45,187 bases of DNA from Clostridioides difficile ATCC 9689 = DSM 1296 (GCF_001077535.1 NZ_CP011969.1:1-45187); one strand, 5' to 3'. Shown: positions 22,635 to 29,686, counted from the stretch's first letter. Notes: a model not told the origin generated them from the sequence alone. Program-made: numbers and translations.

Positions 22635-23822
22635 TTATTTATAGTAATATCCTTCTTCATTTACTAGACCTTGATCAAATAAATTTCTCCTAACAGTTTC
22701 AAGTCTGACAGGATCTTTGCTATAATCAACTTCTCTTTCTTCTTTTTTAACATCTTCATCATCCCAATATTTATCTAATTCTTCTTTAAACTTTAAATCA
22801 TCTTTTTGATGAATTATAACTTCACTTATTTTATTTGAAAGTGTTGATTTAAAAAAATCATAATTCTTTGTATTTATAATATCAGTATTATCTCTTTCAA
22901 ATGCTATAGCAATAGACTTATTAAAAGCATTCAGATAAACATCTTTCTTAAAATCAAACTCTTTAAAATCTTCTTTAAATAGTTTAATCGTCCCTGTTGT
23001 AAAAATATTTTCATTTGGTATATAAAAACTAAAAGACACTTCATTGTCCTGCTTCTTTTTAGGTATATAATCTTCAACCAATATATCTTTATCAAAATAT
23101 TTTCTAGGTTCATAATCTATCACAGAAAAAATTATTTCATCTATTTTTCTATTTTTTCTTTTTTCTTCTTTTATTGAAACAACCATGTTGCCTTTTTTAT
23201 TTATTTCATTCATTGCTCTTTTTAGAACATTTTGTTTAAAATATTTATACTCTGGATATACATTATCTTTTAATTTCAAATAAAATCTTAATTCATCTAA
23301 CTTATATTTTATCTCCACTTCCTTATTTTCTCTGCTCCATAGTCTAAATAAAGTGTATAACCTCTGAGTATATGCACCTCTAAAATTAAATAACACTGAT
23401 AAATTAATAGCTGTATATCCATTTTTCTTTTTCTGCATTTTTACAAAATCAGTTATATGATTGTATAGAACTTCATGCATCATAATTGTATAAATTTGGT
23501 CTGTATGATCCAATTCATATGTATTAATTAAACCACTTCCAAAAGTTTTTAACTTGCCAGTTGTCTCTTCTATATAGTCAAATTCCAAAACACTTTGTTG
23601 AAACATGTTCAAAATTTCTTTTATATTTTTATGCTCATAATCATTATTGTTTTTCATAAATACTTTTAGTTCTTCTTTTGATATAGTTGTAACATAAGAT
23701 GAATTTTGCTGTTTCTGAGCATTAAAAAGTATTTTGTAAAATAATTTATTTTCCACATTTGTAAAATCATATTTACTTTTTATTAAATTATTTGGTTGCA
23801 TTAAAATTTCTTTTTTTTCCAA
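22635..23822 (-). CDS. repB-like: Plasmid replication initiator, Rep_3 (RepB/RepE) family
   Basis: A 395-residue initiator. The N-terminal winged-helix of the Rep_3 family is recognisable: MQPNNLIKSKYDFTNVENKL, FYKILFNAQK, then a second one with FRGAYTQRLYTLFRLW, YKLDELRFYLKLKD and FKQNVLKRAMNEINKKG. The C-terminal 140 residues are less typical. Start TTG at 23822 is supported by GAGGTGAT 5 bases upstream. Rep_3 proteins bind iterons and recruit the host replisome; six iterons lie directly upstream. This is the initiator of the plasmid state. Confidence 0.93.
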   Translation of the reverse strand: MEKKEILMQPNNLIKSKYDFTNVENKLFYKILFNAQKQQNSSYVTTISKEELKVFMKNNNDYEHKNIKEILNMFQQSVLEFDYIEETTGKLKTFGSGLINTYELDHTDQIYTIMMHEVLYNHITDFVKMQKKKNGYTAINLSVLFNFRGAYTQRLYTLFRLWSRENKEVEIKYKLDELRFYLKLKDNVYPEYKYFKQNVLKRAMNEINKKGNMVVSIKEEKRKNRKIDEIIFSVIDYEPRKYFDKDILVEDYIPKKKQDNEVSFSFYIPNENIFTTGTIKLFKEDFKEFDFKKDVYLNAFNKSIAIAFERDNTDIINTKNYDFFKSTLSNKISEVIIHQKDDLKFKEELDKYWDDEDVKKEEREVDYSKDPVRLETVRRNLFDQGLVNEEGYYYK

Positions 23823-23841
23823 AATCTATCACCTCATATAA

Positions 23842-23871
23842 ATTATAATACCTAATTTATAAAAAGGTCAA
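23842..23871 (-). promoter_or_regulatory. rep promoter next to the iterons
   Basis: On the minus strand TTGACC (23866-23871), 18-base spacer, TATAAT (23842-23847). The -35 box includes GACC, which is part of the iteron core (TTTGACC, see 23891-24030) in inverted orientation, so Rep could repress its own promoter by binding here. Confidence 0.7.
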
Positions 23872-23890
23872 CTATTTTTGAAAGACGCTC

Positions 23891-24030
23891 ACCTTTGACC
23901 CTTAAAATGATGACCTTTGACCCTTAAAATGATGACCTTTGACCCTTAAAATGATGACCTTTCGACCCTTAAAATGATGACCTTTGACCCTTAAAATGAT
24001 GACCTTTGACCCTTAAAATGATGACCTTTC
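23891..24030. repeat. Six iterons (22-23 bp), plasmid replication origin
   Basis: Six contiguous direct repeats at 23891, 23913, 23935, 23957, 23980 and 24002 (22 bases each, the fourth 23 through an extra C), core ACCTTTGACCCTTAAAATG, then a partial copy at 24024. About two helical turns per unit. They adjoin the rep gene and are followed by an AT-rich stretch. This is a typical Rep_3 origin; not a CRISPR array because there are no spacers. Confidence 0.93.
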
Positions 24031-24069
24031 ATCTCTGAAACCTAGATATACCAATTATTATAGCTTGTC

Positions 24070-24118
24070 TAAAAACTATTAAAGACTTTAAAAACTGTTT
24101 TAAAAACTATTAAAGACT
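24070..24118. repeat. Two 18-bp direct repeats beside the iterons
   Basis: TAAAAACTATTAAAGACT occurs at 24070-24087 and 24101-24118, with a related AAAACTGTTTTAAAAACT between. AT-rich. It may be the unwinding element of the origin or part of the control region of the gene at 24242. Confidence 0.6.
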
Positions 24119-24241
24119 AGAAAAGATGTTCTGAACTATTCTTTTTTTATATTAAAAAACTTTAGTATTTATTTTTCTAGTATACTTTAAACACTTACTA
24201 AAAATAATTTCTTATAAAAGATTGGAGATGAAGAATTTTTT

Positions 24242-24931
24242 ATGCTTGAAAACAGAAAACAAATTCAGAAAGAAATTTACTTACCAATAGCAACATATTG
24301 TTTAAAAGATAAGCAATATTATATAAAAGAATATGGAGCACTATTAATAAAGAGTGCTGAAAATAGTGACATTTTTAATACCCATAAAAATAGAATTTTG
24401 TATAAGAATAAACTTGATATTCAAGAAATAGCAAATGAACTGAATGTAAATAAAGCAACAATCCAAAGAAATATAAAAAAACTAGAGAAGTTAGATTTTA
24501 AAATTCTAAAAATAGAAAATACCCTAAATGGAATTGTATATTGTTTACCGTCAGAAAATAATATTGATTTAAACAAATTTGCATTGATAAATTATGAAAT
24601 GCTTAAAAAAATGGTCAATAAATTTAAATCAAATACAATAAAAGTATATTTTTTACTTAAAACAATCACTACAGAAACTAATTTTAAACCTGCAACTAAT
24701 AGTTTTATAGCAGAAAATATAGGACTAAGTTCTAAAAGTAAAAATAATTTAGATATCATAACTTCTTCTGTTAAAACTTTAGAAGAAAATAAATACATTG
24801 AAACAAAAAAAGTAAATGTATATGAATATGACAAAGAAAAACTTAGAGAAGTTCCAAAAATAAGAAAAGTTTATCGGATTTGTAATTTTGATGAGTGGAA
24901 AAAGGAAATTGATAAAAATAAAGTTTATTAA
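24242..24931 (+). CDS. HTH protein divergent from rep
   Basis: A 229-residue protein with an HTH at about residues 60-90 (LDIQEIANELNVNKATIQRNIKKL) and a second winged-type segment near 150-185 (TNSFIAENIGLSSKSKNNLDIITSSVKTLEENKYIETKK in part). This resembles replication-initiator and plasmid-control proteins with two winged helices. It faces away from rep across the iterons, so it may control copy number or be a second initiator. ATG at 24242 follows a weak GGAGATGAAG. The exact family is not recognised. Confidence 0.65.
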   Translation: MLENRKQIQKEIYLPIATYCLKDKQYYIKEYGALLIKSAENSDIFNTHKNRILYKNKLDIQEIANELNVNKATIQRNIKKLEKLDFKILKIENTLNGIVYCLPSENNIDLNKFALINYEMLKKMVNKFKSNTIKVYFLLKTITTETNFKPATNSFIAENIGLSSKSKNNLDIITSSVKTLEENKYIETKKVNVYEYDKEKLREVPKIRKVYRICNFDEWKKEIDKNKVY

Positions 24932-25079
24932 ATATAGCTTAAAAGCATTTAAAGGCTTGTCTGACGTGTTTTAATTACAAACTTGATGTTATTTACCTAA
25001 AAAGATACAAATTTGCTTAAAAATGGAAATAGAAGGTCAAATATATAGATAGAGAACCAAATAAAATTATATTGGCTCT

Positions 25080-25463
25080 CTATTTATCTTCTTCCCAATC
25101 CTCAATAAACTTTTCTAAACTTTTTAATTTATTTTCAGACACTTCTTCATCATCATGCAGAGCACTTATAAAACTTTCAAAAGAATTTTTGTGAAAGAAA
25201 CTAAAGAAACTTTTAGTCTCAACTTTTAAATATTCTTCTTTTTCTATTAATGCTTTATAATATGTAAATCTATCTTTCTTAACAACCTCTAAAAATCCTC
25301 TACCAACTAATCTCCTCAAGAAAGTTAACATAGTTGATTTTTTCCATTCGTACTTTTCGCCTAGTGTCTTCAAAATTTCAGTAGATGCAACTTCCTTATC
25401 TTCGCTGTCCCAAATAAACATCATAACCAACAATTCACTTTCTGGAATCTTTTTTATCTTCAT
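25080..25463 (-). CDS. BlaI/MecI-family repressor
   Basis: A 127-residue protein of the BlaI/MecI family: ESELLVMMFIWDSEDKEV, EKYEWKKSTMLTFLRRLVGRGFLEVVKK (HTH, in two parts) and YYKALIEKEEYLK as the wing, and a dimerisation part to the end. ATG at 25463 is chosen because AGAAGGTGG lies 8 bases upstream; the GTG 4 codons earlier overlaps this site. No BlaR/MecR sensor or beta-lactamase is near. A perfect 14-bp palindrome with TACA..TGTA, the family operator form, lies at 25761-25774 upstream. Confidence 0.85.
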   Translation of the reverse strand: MKIKKIPESELLVMMFIWDSEDKEVASTEILKTLGEKYEWKKSTMLTFLRRLVGRGFLEVVKKDRFTYYKALIEKEEYLKVETKSFFSFFHKNSFESFISALHDDEEVSENKLKSLEKFIEDWEEDK

Positions 25464-26047
25464 AAAGTACACCACCTTCTAAAAGTATATCTAAAATACT
25501 ATAACAATAGAGTTAACTACACAATACTAAATGTCTAAAAATGTTTTACCAATTTTTACCAATTAATTTTTCTTTAAAAAAAATTTAAGCAGGAGTAAAA
25601 AAAATAAAAAATTATCAAAATTTATCAATATAAAAAGAAATATAAGTATAAATTTTTCTCTTTGTATATTGATTGTATACAATTCTATTTTTGTAAAATT
25701 AAATTTTACAAAATAATCAAAAATGGTAAATTTTGACATTTGCCTAATGTCAAATTAGGTGTTACAATTGTAACATAAAGAAGATATATATCGAAATAAT
25801 ACATATAAAATACATATAAAACTACGTACGTAAAATATTTTTAAAAATAATCAAAAATCTTAATTTTCAATATTGAATACAATTAAATTTTCAAACTCAT
25901 CTAGGGCATGACATACAAAAGCAAAAAACATTAATTTAGTATCTGATAAAAATTTAAAAATTATAAAAGGGGGAAGTCTGTTATTTTTCAGAAGCAATGT
26001 AACTGTAAAAATATAAATCAGAATATTTTGAAAATATGGGGGATTCT
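25464..26047. other. 584-base intergenic region rich in palindromes
   Basis: No convincing gene. Palindromes: ATTGTATACAAT (25672-25683), TTTTGTAAAATT with AATTTTACAAAA (25689-25713), TTTGACATT with AATGTCAAA (25732-25754), GTTACAATTGTAAC (25761-25774) and TTCAATATTGAA (25866-25877). The right end has AAGGGGGAAGT and the ribosome site of the next small gene. It seems to be a control region between the BlaI-like gene and the immunity region. Confidence 0.6.
25761..25774. promoter_or_regulatory. Candidate BlaI-type operator
   Basis: GTTACAATTGTAAC is a perfect 14-bp palindrome containing TACA-AT-TGTA, the form of dyad that BlaI/MecI proteins bind. About 300 bases upstream of the BlaI-like gene start. 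Motif seen; binding is inferred from the family. Confidence 0.5.
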
Positions 26048-26203
26048 ATGGGAGAATTAAAACTTGAATCAAAAATGAATTGCACTAAAAATAAGAAAAA
26101 AGTTGCTATATCTATACATCAAATGAAAAAAATTTCTAAAAAAGATTATGTTTTTTTAACAGATTGCATAGAAACATTTTATATGAAAATAAAAGAGGTT
26201 TGA
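26048..26203 (+). CDS. Small basic protein, 51 residues
   Basis: ATG at 26048 follows ATGGGGGATTCT, a good G-rich ribosome site. The protein is MGELKLESKMNCTKNKKKVA, then ISIHQMKKISKKDYVFLTDC and a short end. Basic and helical. It converges on the repressor gene and shares its terminator. No family recognised; too short for most gene finders, but start, ribosome site and terminator agree. Confidence 0.55.
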   Translation: MGELKLESKMNCTKNKKKVAISIHQMKKISKKDYVFLTDCIETFYMKIKEV

Positions 26204-26225
26204 TAAATTTTCAAACCTCTTTTTA
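26191..26225. terminator. Bidirectional terminator between 51-aa gene and repressor
   Basis: AAAAGAGGTTTGA (26191-26203) and TCAAACCTCTTTT (26211-26223), 13-bp stem and 7-base loop, A and T runs on both sides. Serves the gene at 26048 and the leftward repressor gene. Confidence 0.85.
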
Positions 26226-26228
26226 TTG

Positions 26229-26597
26229 CTATTTGTTTTTCTTTTGCAATAATTCTATCATTTTCAAGATAGCATCTCTATCTTCTTGTTCTAATTCATA
26301 AAGTTTGTTAGTTATTTCTTTTACATCATCATCAATTTCTAAGTCAGCTAAACAATCTTTATAAATTTCACCTTTTCCACTTCTTAGCCATTCCTCATTT
26401 ACTTCAAATTCTCTGCATATGTCGTTAATACTTCTTTCTGTCAAAACTCTTTTTCCTTTTTCCAATAAAGAAATTTGATCTTGTGATAAGAAAATTCTTT
26501 CCCCAAACGCTCTCTGCGAAAGTCTTTCAAGAGTTCTTAACTCATTTAATCTTTTTCCAATTTCTTTAGCTTTTAATTTTTTTGAAACTTCTGCCAT
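26229..26597 (-). CDS. XRE-family lysogeny repressor (CI-like)
   Basis: A 122-residue protein with an XRE HTH at residues about 12-68 (IGKRLNELRTLERLSQRAFG, LSQDQISLLEKGKR, CREFEVNEEWLRSGKGEIY). It has no peptidase domain, so it is not a LexA-type self-cleaving repressor. The C-terminal helix (ELEQEDRDAILKMIELLQKK) likely dimerises. Divergent from the early genes across a region with repeated operator motifs; start after GAGGAGG. By position it is the repressor of lytic growth. Confidence 0.88.
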   Translation of the reverse strand: MAEVSKKLKAKEIGKRLNELRTLERLSQRAFGERIFLSQDQISLLEKGKRVLTERSINDICREFEVNEEWLRSGKGEIYKDCLADLEIDDDVKEITNKLYELEQEDRDAILKMIELLQKKNK

Positions 26598-26620
26598 TTT
26601 TACAATCCTCCTCTGTCATT

Positions 26621-26649
26621 ACTATACTATAAAAACACGACTTTGTCAT
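26621..26649 (-). promoter_or_regulatory. Repressor promoter
   Basis: On the minus strand ATGACA (26644-26649), 17-base spacer, TATAGT (26621-26626). The -35 box lies inside an operator half-site (CGACTTTGTCATT at 26638-26650), so the repressor probably controls its own gene. Confidence 0.65.
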
Positions 26650-26750
26650 TAAAAAAATAATTATAACGACAAAATCATGATAAAAATAAAAAAGATATTG
26701 ATTTTTAACGACAAAGTAGTTATACTTAAAATAAGTTGAACGACAAAGTA
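26638..26750. promoter_or_regulatory. Operator sites of the lysogeny switch
   Basis: The motif AACGACAAAGTA occurs at 26707-26718 and 26739-26750 exactly, as AACGACAAAATC at 26665-26676, and inverted as CGACTTTGTCATT at 26638-26650. They cover both divergent promoters. Repeated motif between an XRE repressor and the early operon is the usual operator arrangement. Confidence 0.75.
26699..26726 (+). promoter_or_regulatory. Rightward early promoter
   Basis: TTGATT (26699-26704), 16-base spacer, TATACT (26721-26726). One operator copy (26707-26718) lies in the spacer and another (26739-26750) just after the start point, so bound repressor would block it. Confidence 0.75.
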
Positions 26751-26768
26751 AGTGTAGGAGGGTGAAAA

Positions 26769-26930
26769 ATGATTTGTTCAAACAAAGAAAAAGTAGAAAC
26801 AGCTTTGATGATAGATTATTTAAAAAAAAACGAACCAAATGAATGGAGAACTATAGAAACCATAATCTCCAGCACATACGCATTAAGTAATTTCAAAAAA
26901 GAAAATAAAGACATTATGAATCAGAAATAA
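26769..26930 (+). CDS. Small Cro-position protein
   Basis: A 53-residue protein, ATG after GTAGGAGGGTGAAAA, first gene of the rightward early operon. Sequence MICSNKEKVETALMIDYLKK, then NEWRTIETIISSTYALSNFK; helical, without an obvious HTH signature. In the place of Cro, but too short to assign. Clear ribosome site and promoter support translation. Confidence 0.6.
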   Translation: MICSNKEKVETALMIDYLKKNEPNEWRTIETIISSTYALSNFKKENKDIMNQK

Positions 26931-26961
26931 CAACAGTAAATACTTAAAGGGAGTGGTAAGC

Positions 26962-27177
26962 TTGAAAATTTCAGATTTTAATAAAAATCAAATAGGAACA
27001 GCAGTTCAATTACAAGATATAAGGTTTGGTACAAAAGTTGATTGCATCATTACGAAAGTAGAAAAGAATGAAATACTAGTCATGTATTATGAAAAAGAGA
27101 CAGAGGAAATAGCATATAAAACTTTGACTAAAGAAGATCTGATACTTGATGATTATAAACTTAAGTTATTATCTTAA
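26962..27177 (+). CDS. Small hypothetical early protein
   Basis: A 71-residue protein. TTG at 26962 is preferred over GTG at 26953 because AAAGGGAGTGG, the ribosome site, overlaps that GTG. Contains KISDFNKNQIGTAVQLQDI, DCIITKVEKNEILVMYYEK: a small beta-barrel pattern. Early operon position; function unknown. Confidence 0.6.
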   Translation: MKISDFNKNQIGTAVQLQDIRFGTKVDCIITKVEKNEILVMYYEKETEEIAYKTLTKEDLILDDYKLKLLS

Positions 27178-27205
27178 AAAATAATTTCGGAGGGGAGGTG
27201 ATGAG

Positions 27206-27937
27206 ATGGATCTCTTGAAGGATGCAAGAAAAAAAGAGTGGTTTTGGCTAGAGAATGATCTAGTAGATAGAGAAGATTTAGGAATCTATGAAAAAATGAT
27301 TTATATAGTTCTTGCAAGATATTCTGATAATGAAAGTTGTTGCTTTCCAAGCTATAAAACGATCGCTTTGAAATGCGGATGTAGTGAAAGGCAAGCCAAA
27401 AGCGTAGTTAAAATTTTAGAAAATAAAGGGTTAATTAAAAAAGAAAATAGAATAAAAAGTAACTCAAATGAAAAAGAAAGCAACATATATTTTGTTTTAA
27501 CAGCTAAATTAGGTGGTGAATATGATGCACAACAGGTAGTGAATATGATGCACAACCCTAGTGCACCTCATGCACAACAGGTAGTGAATATGATGCACAG
27601 TAAAAAGACTAATATTAAAAAGACTTATATAAAAAGTAATACCACTCCACAAAATGAACCTAAAACTGATTATTTAGATCTATCATTCTTGGACTTAGAT
27701 ATAGAAAAAGTAAAACTAACTAAAGATGAATATGACAAACTTATAAGCAAGTTTGGGAAGAAATACATACATGATAAAATTGTTAGTTTAGAAAACTATA
27801 TCGTAAATGGTAAAGGGAGTAGATATAAGAGTCATTACAGAGCTTTGTTGACTTGGGGGAATGCTGATACTAGCAAAGGTATATTGCAACCAGTTACAAA
27901 GGCTAAGAATCCACTCAGTGGCTTTAAAGAACTTTAA
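27206..27937 (+). CDS. Phage replication initiator, O-like with HTH_36
   Basis: A 243-residue protein of the phage replisome-organiser type: N-terminal winged helix of the HTH_36 kind (YEKMIYIVLARYSDNESCCF, PSYKTIALKCGCSERQAKS, ILENKGLIKKENR), and a C-terminal part (YDKLISKFGKKYIHDKIVS, YKSHYRALLTW) like DnaD/O-type proteins that load helicase. The middle repeats AQQVVNMMH twice because of DNA repeats at 27520-27600, which may be the phage origin inside the gene, as in lambda O. The DnaB-like gene at 29708 is the partner. Start after GGAGGGGAGGTGATGAG. Confidence 0.8.
   Translation: MDLLKDARKKEWFWLENDLVDREDLGIYEKMIYIVLARYSDNESCCFPSYKTIALKCGCSERQAKSVVKILENKGLIKKENRIKSNSNEKESNIYFVLTAKLGGEYDAQQVVNMMHNPSAPHAQQVVNMMHSKKTNIKKTYIKSNTTPQNEPKTDYLDLSFLDLDIEKVKLTKDEYDKLISKFGKKYIHDKIVSLENYIVNGKGSRYKSHYRALLTWGNADTSKGILQPVTKAKNPLSGFKEL
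27515..27600. repeat. Repeats inside the O-like gene, candidate lytic origin
   Basis: TGAATATGATGCACA occurs three times (starting about 27518, 27540 and 27585) and ATGCACAACAGGTAGTG twice (about 27525 and 27570), in the centre of the initiator gene. Lambda-type phages carry origin iterons inside O. Repeats seen; origin role inferred. Confidence 0.6.
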
Positions 27938-27965
27938 AAACTAAATAGTATAGGAGGTAGATAGG

Positions 27966-28151
27966 ATGAATGAAAAAGAAGAGGCTGTTTATTTGAATAG
28001 TTCTAATGTGAAGTTATTCTTAGGTGTTAGGGATATTAAGGAATTTGAGGAATTGATAGAAAATGTCAATGAGCGAATTTGTCAACTCCAAGAATCGATT
28101 AATAAACTTGCCCAATTTAATATTGAGTTCGAGATTAAGTCAGATATTTAG
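27966..28151 (+). CDS. Small coiled-coil protein
   Basis: A 61-residue acidic protein, ATG after TAGGAGGTAGATAGG. Residues 25-55 (KEFEELIENVNERICQLQES) look like a coiled coil. Between the initiator and the Cys-rich cassettes. No family recognised. Confidence 0.6.
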   Translation: MNEKEEAVYLNSSNVKLFLGVRDIKEFEELIENVNERICQLQESINKLAQFNIEFEIKSDI

Positions 28152-28177
28152 TTAAGTATAAATTAGGAGGATTGTTT

Positions 28178-28396
28178 ATGGCAGATAAAACTGTAGAACT
28201 TACTGAAAAGGATTTGCACTGCATTGCAAGGCATTTGCAAAATGAAGTGTTAGAGATAGCATTTAGAGGAAACAGAGAAGCCCCTACATCTTGTGAAGTT
28301 TGCGATTACTTCGAAGAATGCAAGGACTATTTCACCCATATAGACACTTTTATAAAATTAAGTGAAATGACAGGTGTAGATATTTTTACTAAATAA
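28178..28396 (+). CDS. Small Cys-rich protein, cassette A plus-strand gene
   Basis: A 72-residue protein starting at ATG 28178, 8 bases after AGGAGG (the TTG 6 bases earlier is too near that site). It has LTEKDLHCIARHLQNEVLEI, FRGNREAPTSCEVCDYFEEC and a short end. The CxxC..C cluster could bind zinc. It is a close paralogue of the gene at 28790 and is convergent with the leftward gene at 28415. Function unknown. Confidence 0.7.
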   Translation: MADKTVELTEKDLHCIARHLQNEVLEIAFRGNREAPTSCEVCDYFEECKDYFTHIDTFIKLSEMTGVDIFTK

Positions 28397-28414
28397 ATTT
28401 AGTAAATTAAAATT

Positions 28415-28633
28415 TTAGTATTGTAATTGACGTGCTTTTTTAAAAAGAGGACAGTTGCTATTAGCAGTCATTATTTGAATTTTGCAAATGTAATTTTTAT
28501 TACATTCGCACTCTAAAAGTTTTGATCCAGCGAATCCAGGAAAAGTTTTATATTCACCAGAAAATTCAACTTTATCGTCAATAAGAGAGCATTTTTCTCT
28601 TAAGGTTTTAATTTTGCACATATTCATCACCAC
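28415..28633 (-). CDS. Small Cys-rich protein, cassette A minus-strand gene
   Basis: A 72-residue protein, ATG after GGGTGGTG (a second ATG 9 bases later, MCKIKTLREKC, is also possible). Contains KCSLIDDKVEFSGEYKTFPG, FAGSKLLECECNKNYICK and CPLFKK; six to seven Cys. Paralogue of the minus-strand gene at 28973. Leftward in an otherwise rightward early operon, with its own promoter inside a palindrome at 28639-28677. Function unknown. Confidence 0.7.
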   Translation of the reverse strand: MVMNMCKIKTLREKCSLIDDKVEFSGEYKTFPGFAGSKLLECECNKNYICKIQIMTANSNCPLFKKARQLQY

Positions 28634-28638
28634 CCTAT

Positions 28639-28677
28639 AATTAATTTGAACATACTGCCAATATGCTCAAATTAATT
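28639..28677. promoter_or_regulatory. Palindrome and promoter of cassette A
   Basis: Arms AATTAATTTGAACATA (28639-28654) and TATGCTCAAATTAATT (28662-28677), 7-base spacer, one mismatch. On the minus strand TATAAT (28675-28680) overlaps the outer edge, so the palindrome covers the start of the leftward gene's transcript. Copy B at 29248-29286 is alike. Confidence 0.7.
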
Positions 28678-28789
28678 ATAACATGCAAATTATCATGGCG
28701 TAGAATTAAAACACAGGTCAATTAAATTTAGTTACAAACTCAATGAAACAGATAAAGAATTAAATGTTAAATAAATTAGGAGGTTGCTC

Positions 28790-29050
28790 ATGAAAGAGGA
28801 AAAGTTAGAACTTACTGAAAAAGAATTACATTGCATAGCAAGACATTTGCAAAATGAAATTATGGAGATGGTGTTTAGAGGGAATAGAGAAGCCCCCACA
28901 TCATGTGAAGTTTGCGATTACCTGCAAGAATGTGAGGGCGATTTTACTTGTATGTATCATTCTTTTACTAAATTAAGCAAAATAACAGGTGTAAAAGTGA
29001 CTGCATTTAAGTATTGTTTTCCAGATGAAAATCCCAAAGCTACTATCTAA
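28790..29050 (+). CDS. Small Cys-rich protein, cassette B plus-strand gene
   Basis: An 86-residue paralogue of the gene at 28178: LELTEKELHCIARHLQNEIM, RGNREAPTSCEVCDYLQEC are nearly the same. Start at ATG 28790, 6 bases after AGGAGG. The last 18 residues (VTAFKYCFPDENPKATI) are absent in copy A, and the 3' end overlaps the convergent gene at 28973 by 78 bases. Function unknown; possible zinc site. Confidence 0.7.
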   Translation: MKEEKLELTEKELHCIARHLQNEIMEMVFRGNREAPTSCEVCDYLQECEGDFTCMYHSFTKLSKITGVKVTAFKYCFPDENPKATI

Positions 29051-29230
29051 GAAGTTTTTTAGAATAGGACATTCTTCATTAGAAGAAGAGTCGCAAATAT
29101 GACTTCCATCACATCTAGTTGACATTAACTTAGATCCAAAAGTACCTGGAGGAGCTGAATATTCGCAAGTAAGAGAAATGGTTTCGTTTATTACAGGACA
29201 TTCTTTGCTTATAACTCGATATTGGCTCAT
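28973..29230 (-). CDS. Small Cys-rich protein, cassette B minus-strand gene
   Basis: An 85-residue paralogue of the gene at 28415: KECPVINETISLTCEYSAPP, GTFGSKLMSTRCDGSHIC and ECPILKN correspond to copy A. ATG follows AGGTGGTGAGAG. The last 17 residues have no match in copy A and come from reading into the opposite gene. Seven Cys before that point. Function unknown. Confidence 0.65.
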   Translation of the reverse strand: MSQYRVISKECPVINETISLTCEYSAPPGTFGSKLMSTRCDGSHICDSSSNEECPILKNFLDSSFGIFIWKTILKCSHFYTCYFA

Positions 29231-29247
29231 ACTCTCACCACCTTTCT

Positions 29248-29286
29248 AATTAATTTAAACATATTGGAAGTATGTTTAAATTAATT
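29248..29286. promoter_or_regulatory. Palindrome and promoter of cassette B
   Basis: Perfect 16-bp arms AATTAATTTAAACATA (29248-29263) and TATGTTTAAATTAATT (29271-29286), 7-base spacer. Compared with cassette A a G-C pair is replaced by A-T on both arms, so the pairing is kept. TATAAT of the leftward promoter overlaps the edge. Next to it CATG-AAATTATCATGG-GTAGAAT is also kept in both cassettes. Confidence 0.7.
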
Positions 29287-29367
29287 ATAGCATGTAAATT
29301 ATCATGGTGTAGAATAGTTTCAAATCAAAAGAAGCAACTAAATAGTTAAAGACAGGAGGTATGCTAA

Positions 29368-29686
29368 GTGGAAAGAAAAAAAACATGAACTTACAGATCA
29401 AGATATACAAAGACTTATTGAAGGATTAAGAACTGATCCAAAAATAAGAGAAATGATATTTGAAAGTAAAGATTGTGAAACTAGAACAAGTACAAGAAGT
29501 AAATGCGAGCAATTTGTTGAAGAAAAACTTGCTTATAGAAGTTATGGATTTGAAACTCCAAAATACTATGCAAAACTTATTGCCGACATAATTGATATTT
29601 TAGTTTACAAAAATGTTCCAAGAGATCGTATTTGTGGGGTATTGTATGACGTCGAAAGGGTGATTCCTTTAGTTGTGACATTTTAA
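29368..29686 (+). pseudogene. Frameshifted or slippage-dependent small early gene
   Basis: From 29372 to 29686 one frame encodes KHELTDQDIQRLIEGLRTDP, then REMIFESKDCETRTS and ends VERVIPLVVTF; its N-terminus resembles ELTEKEL of the cassette proteins. The frame has no start. GTG at 29368, 8 bases after AGGAGG, enters this frame only if one A is lost from the A8 run at 29376-29383 (319 bases minus one is 106 codons). Alternatively ATG at 29361 reaches it by -1 slippage on A_AAA_AAC at 29378-29384. If neither, only ATG 29453 (77 residues, no ribosome site) remains. The protein is alive in some form, or the gene is broken. Confidence 0.6.

Noticed and set aside
23891-24030. Regular repeats that could be taken for a CRISPR array
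   Set aside because: The units are contiguous with no unique spacers and lie beside a Rep_3 gene; they are iterons.
17306-25463. Beta-lactam resistance because of two BlaI-like genes
   Set aside because: No beta-lactamase, penicillin-binding protein or BlaR-type sensor in the window; the regulators stand alone.
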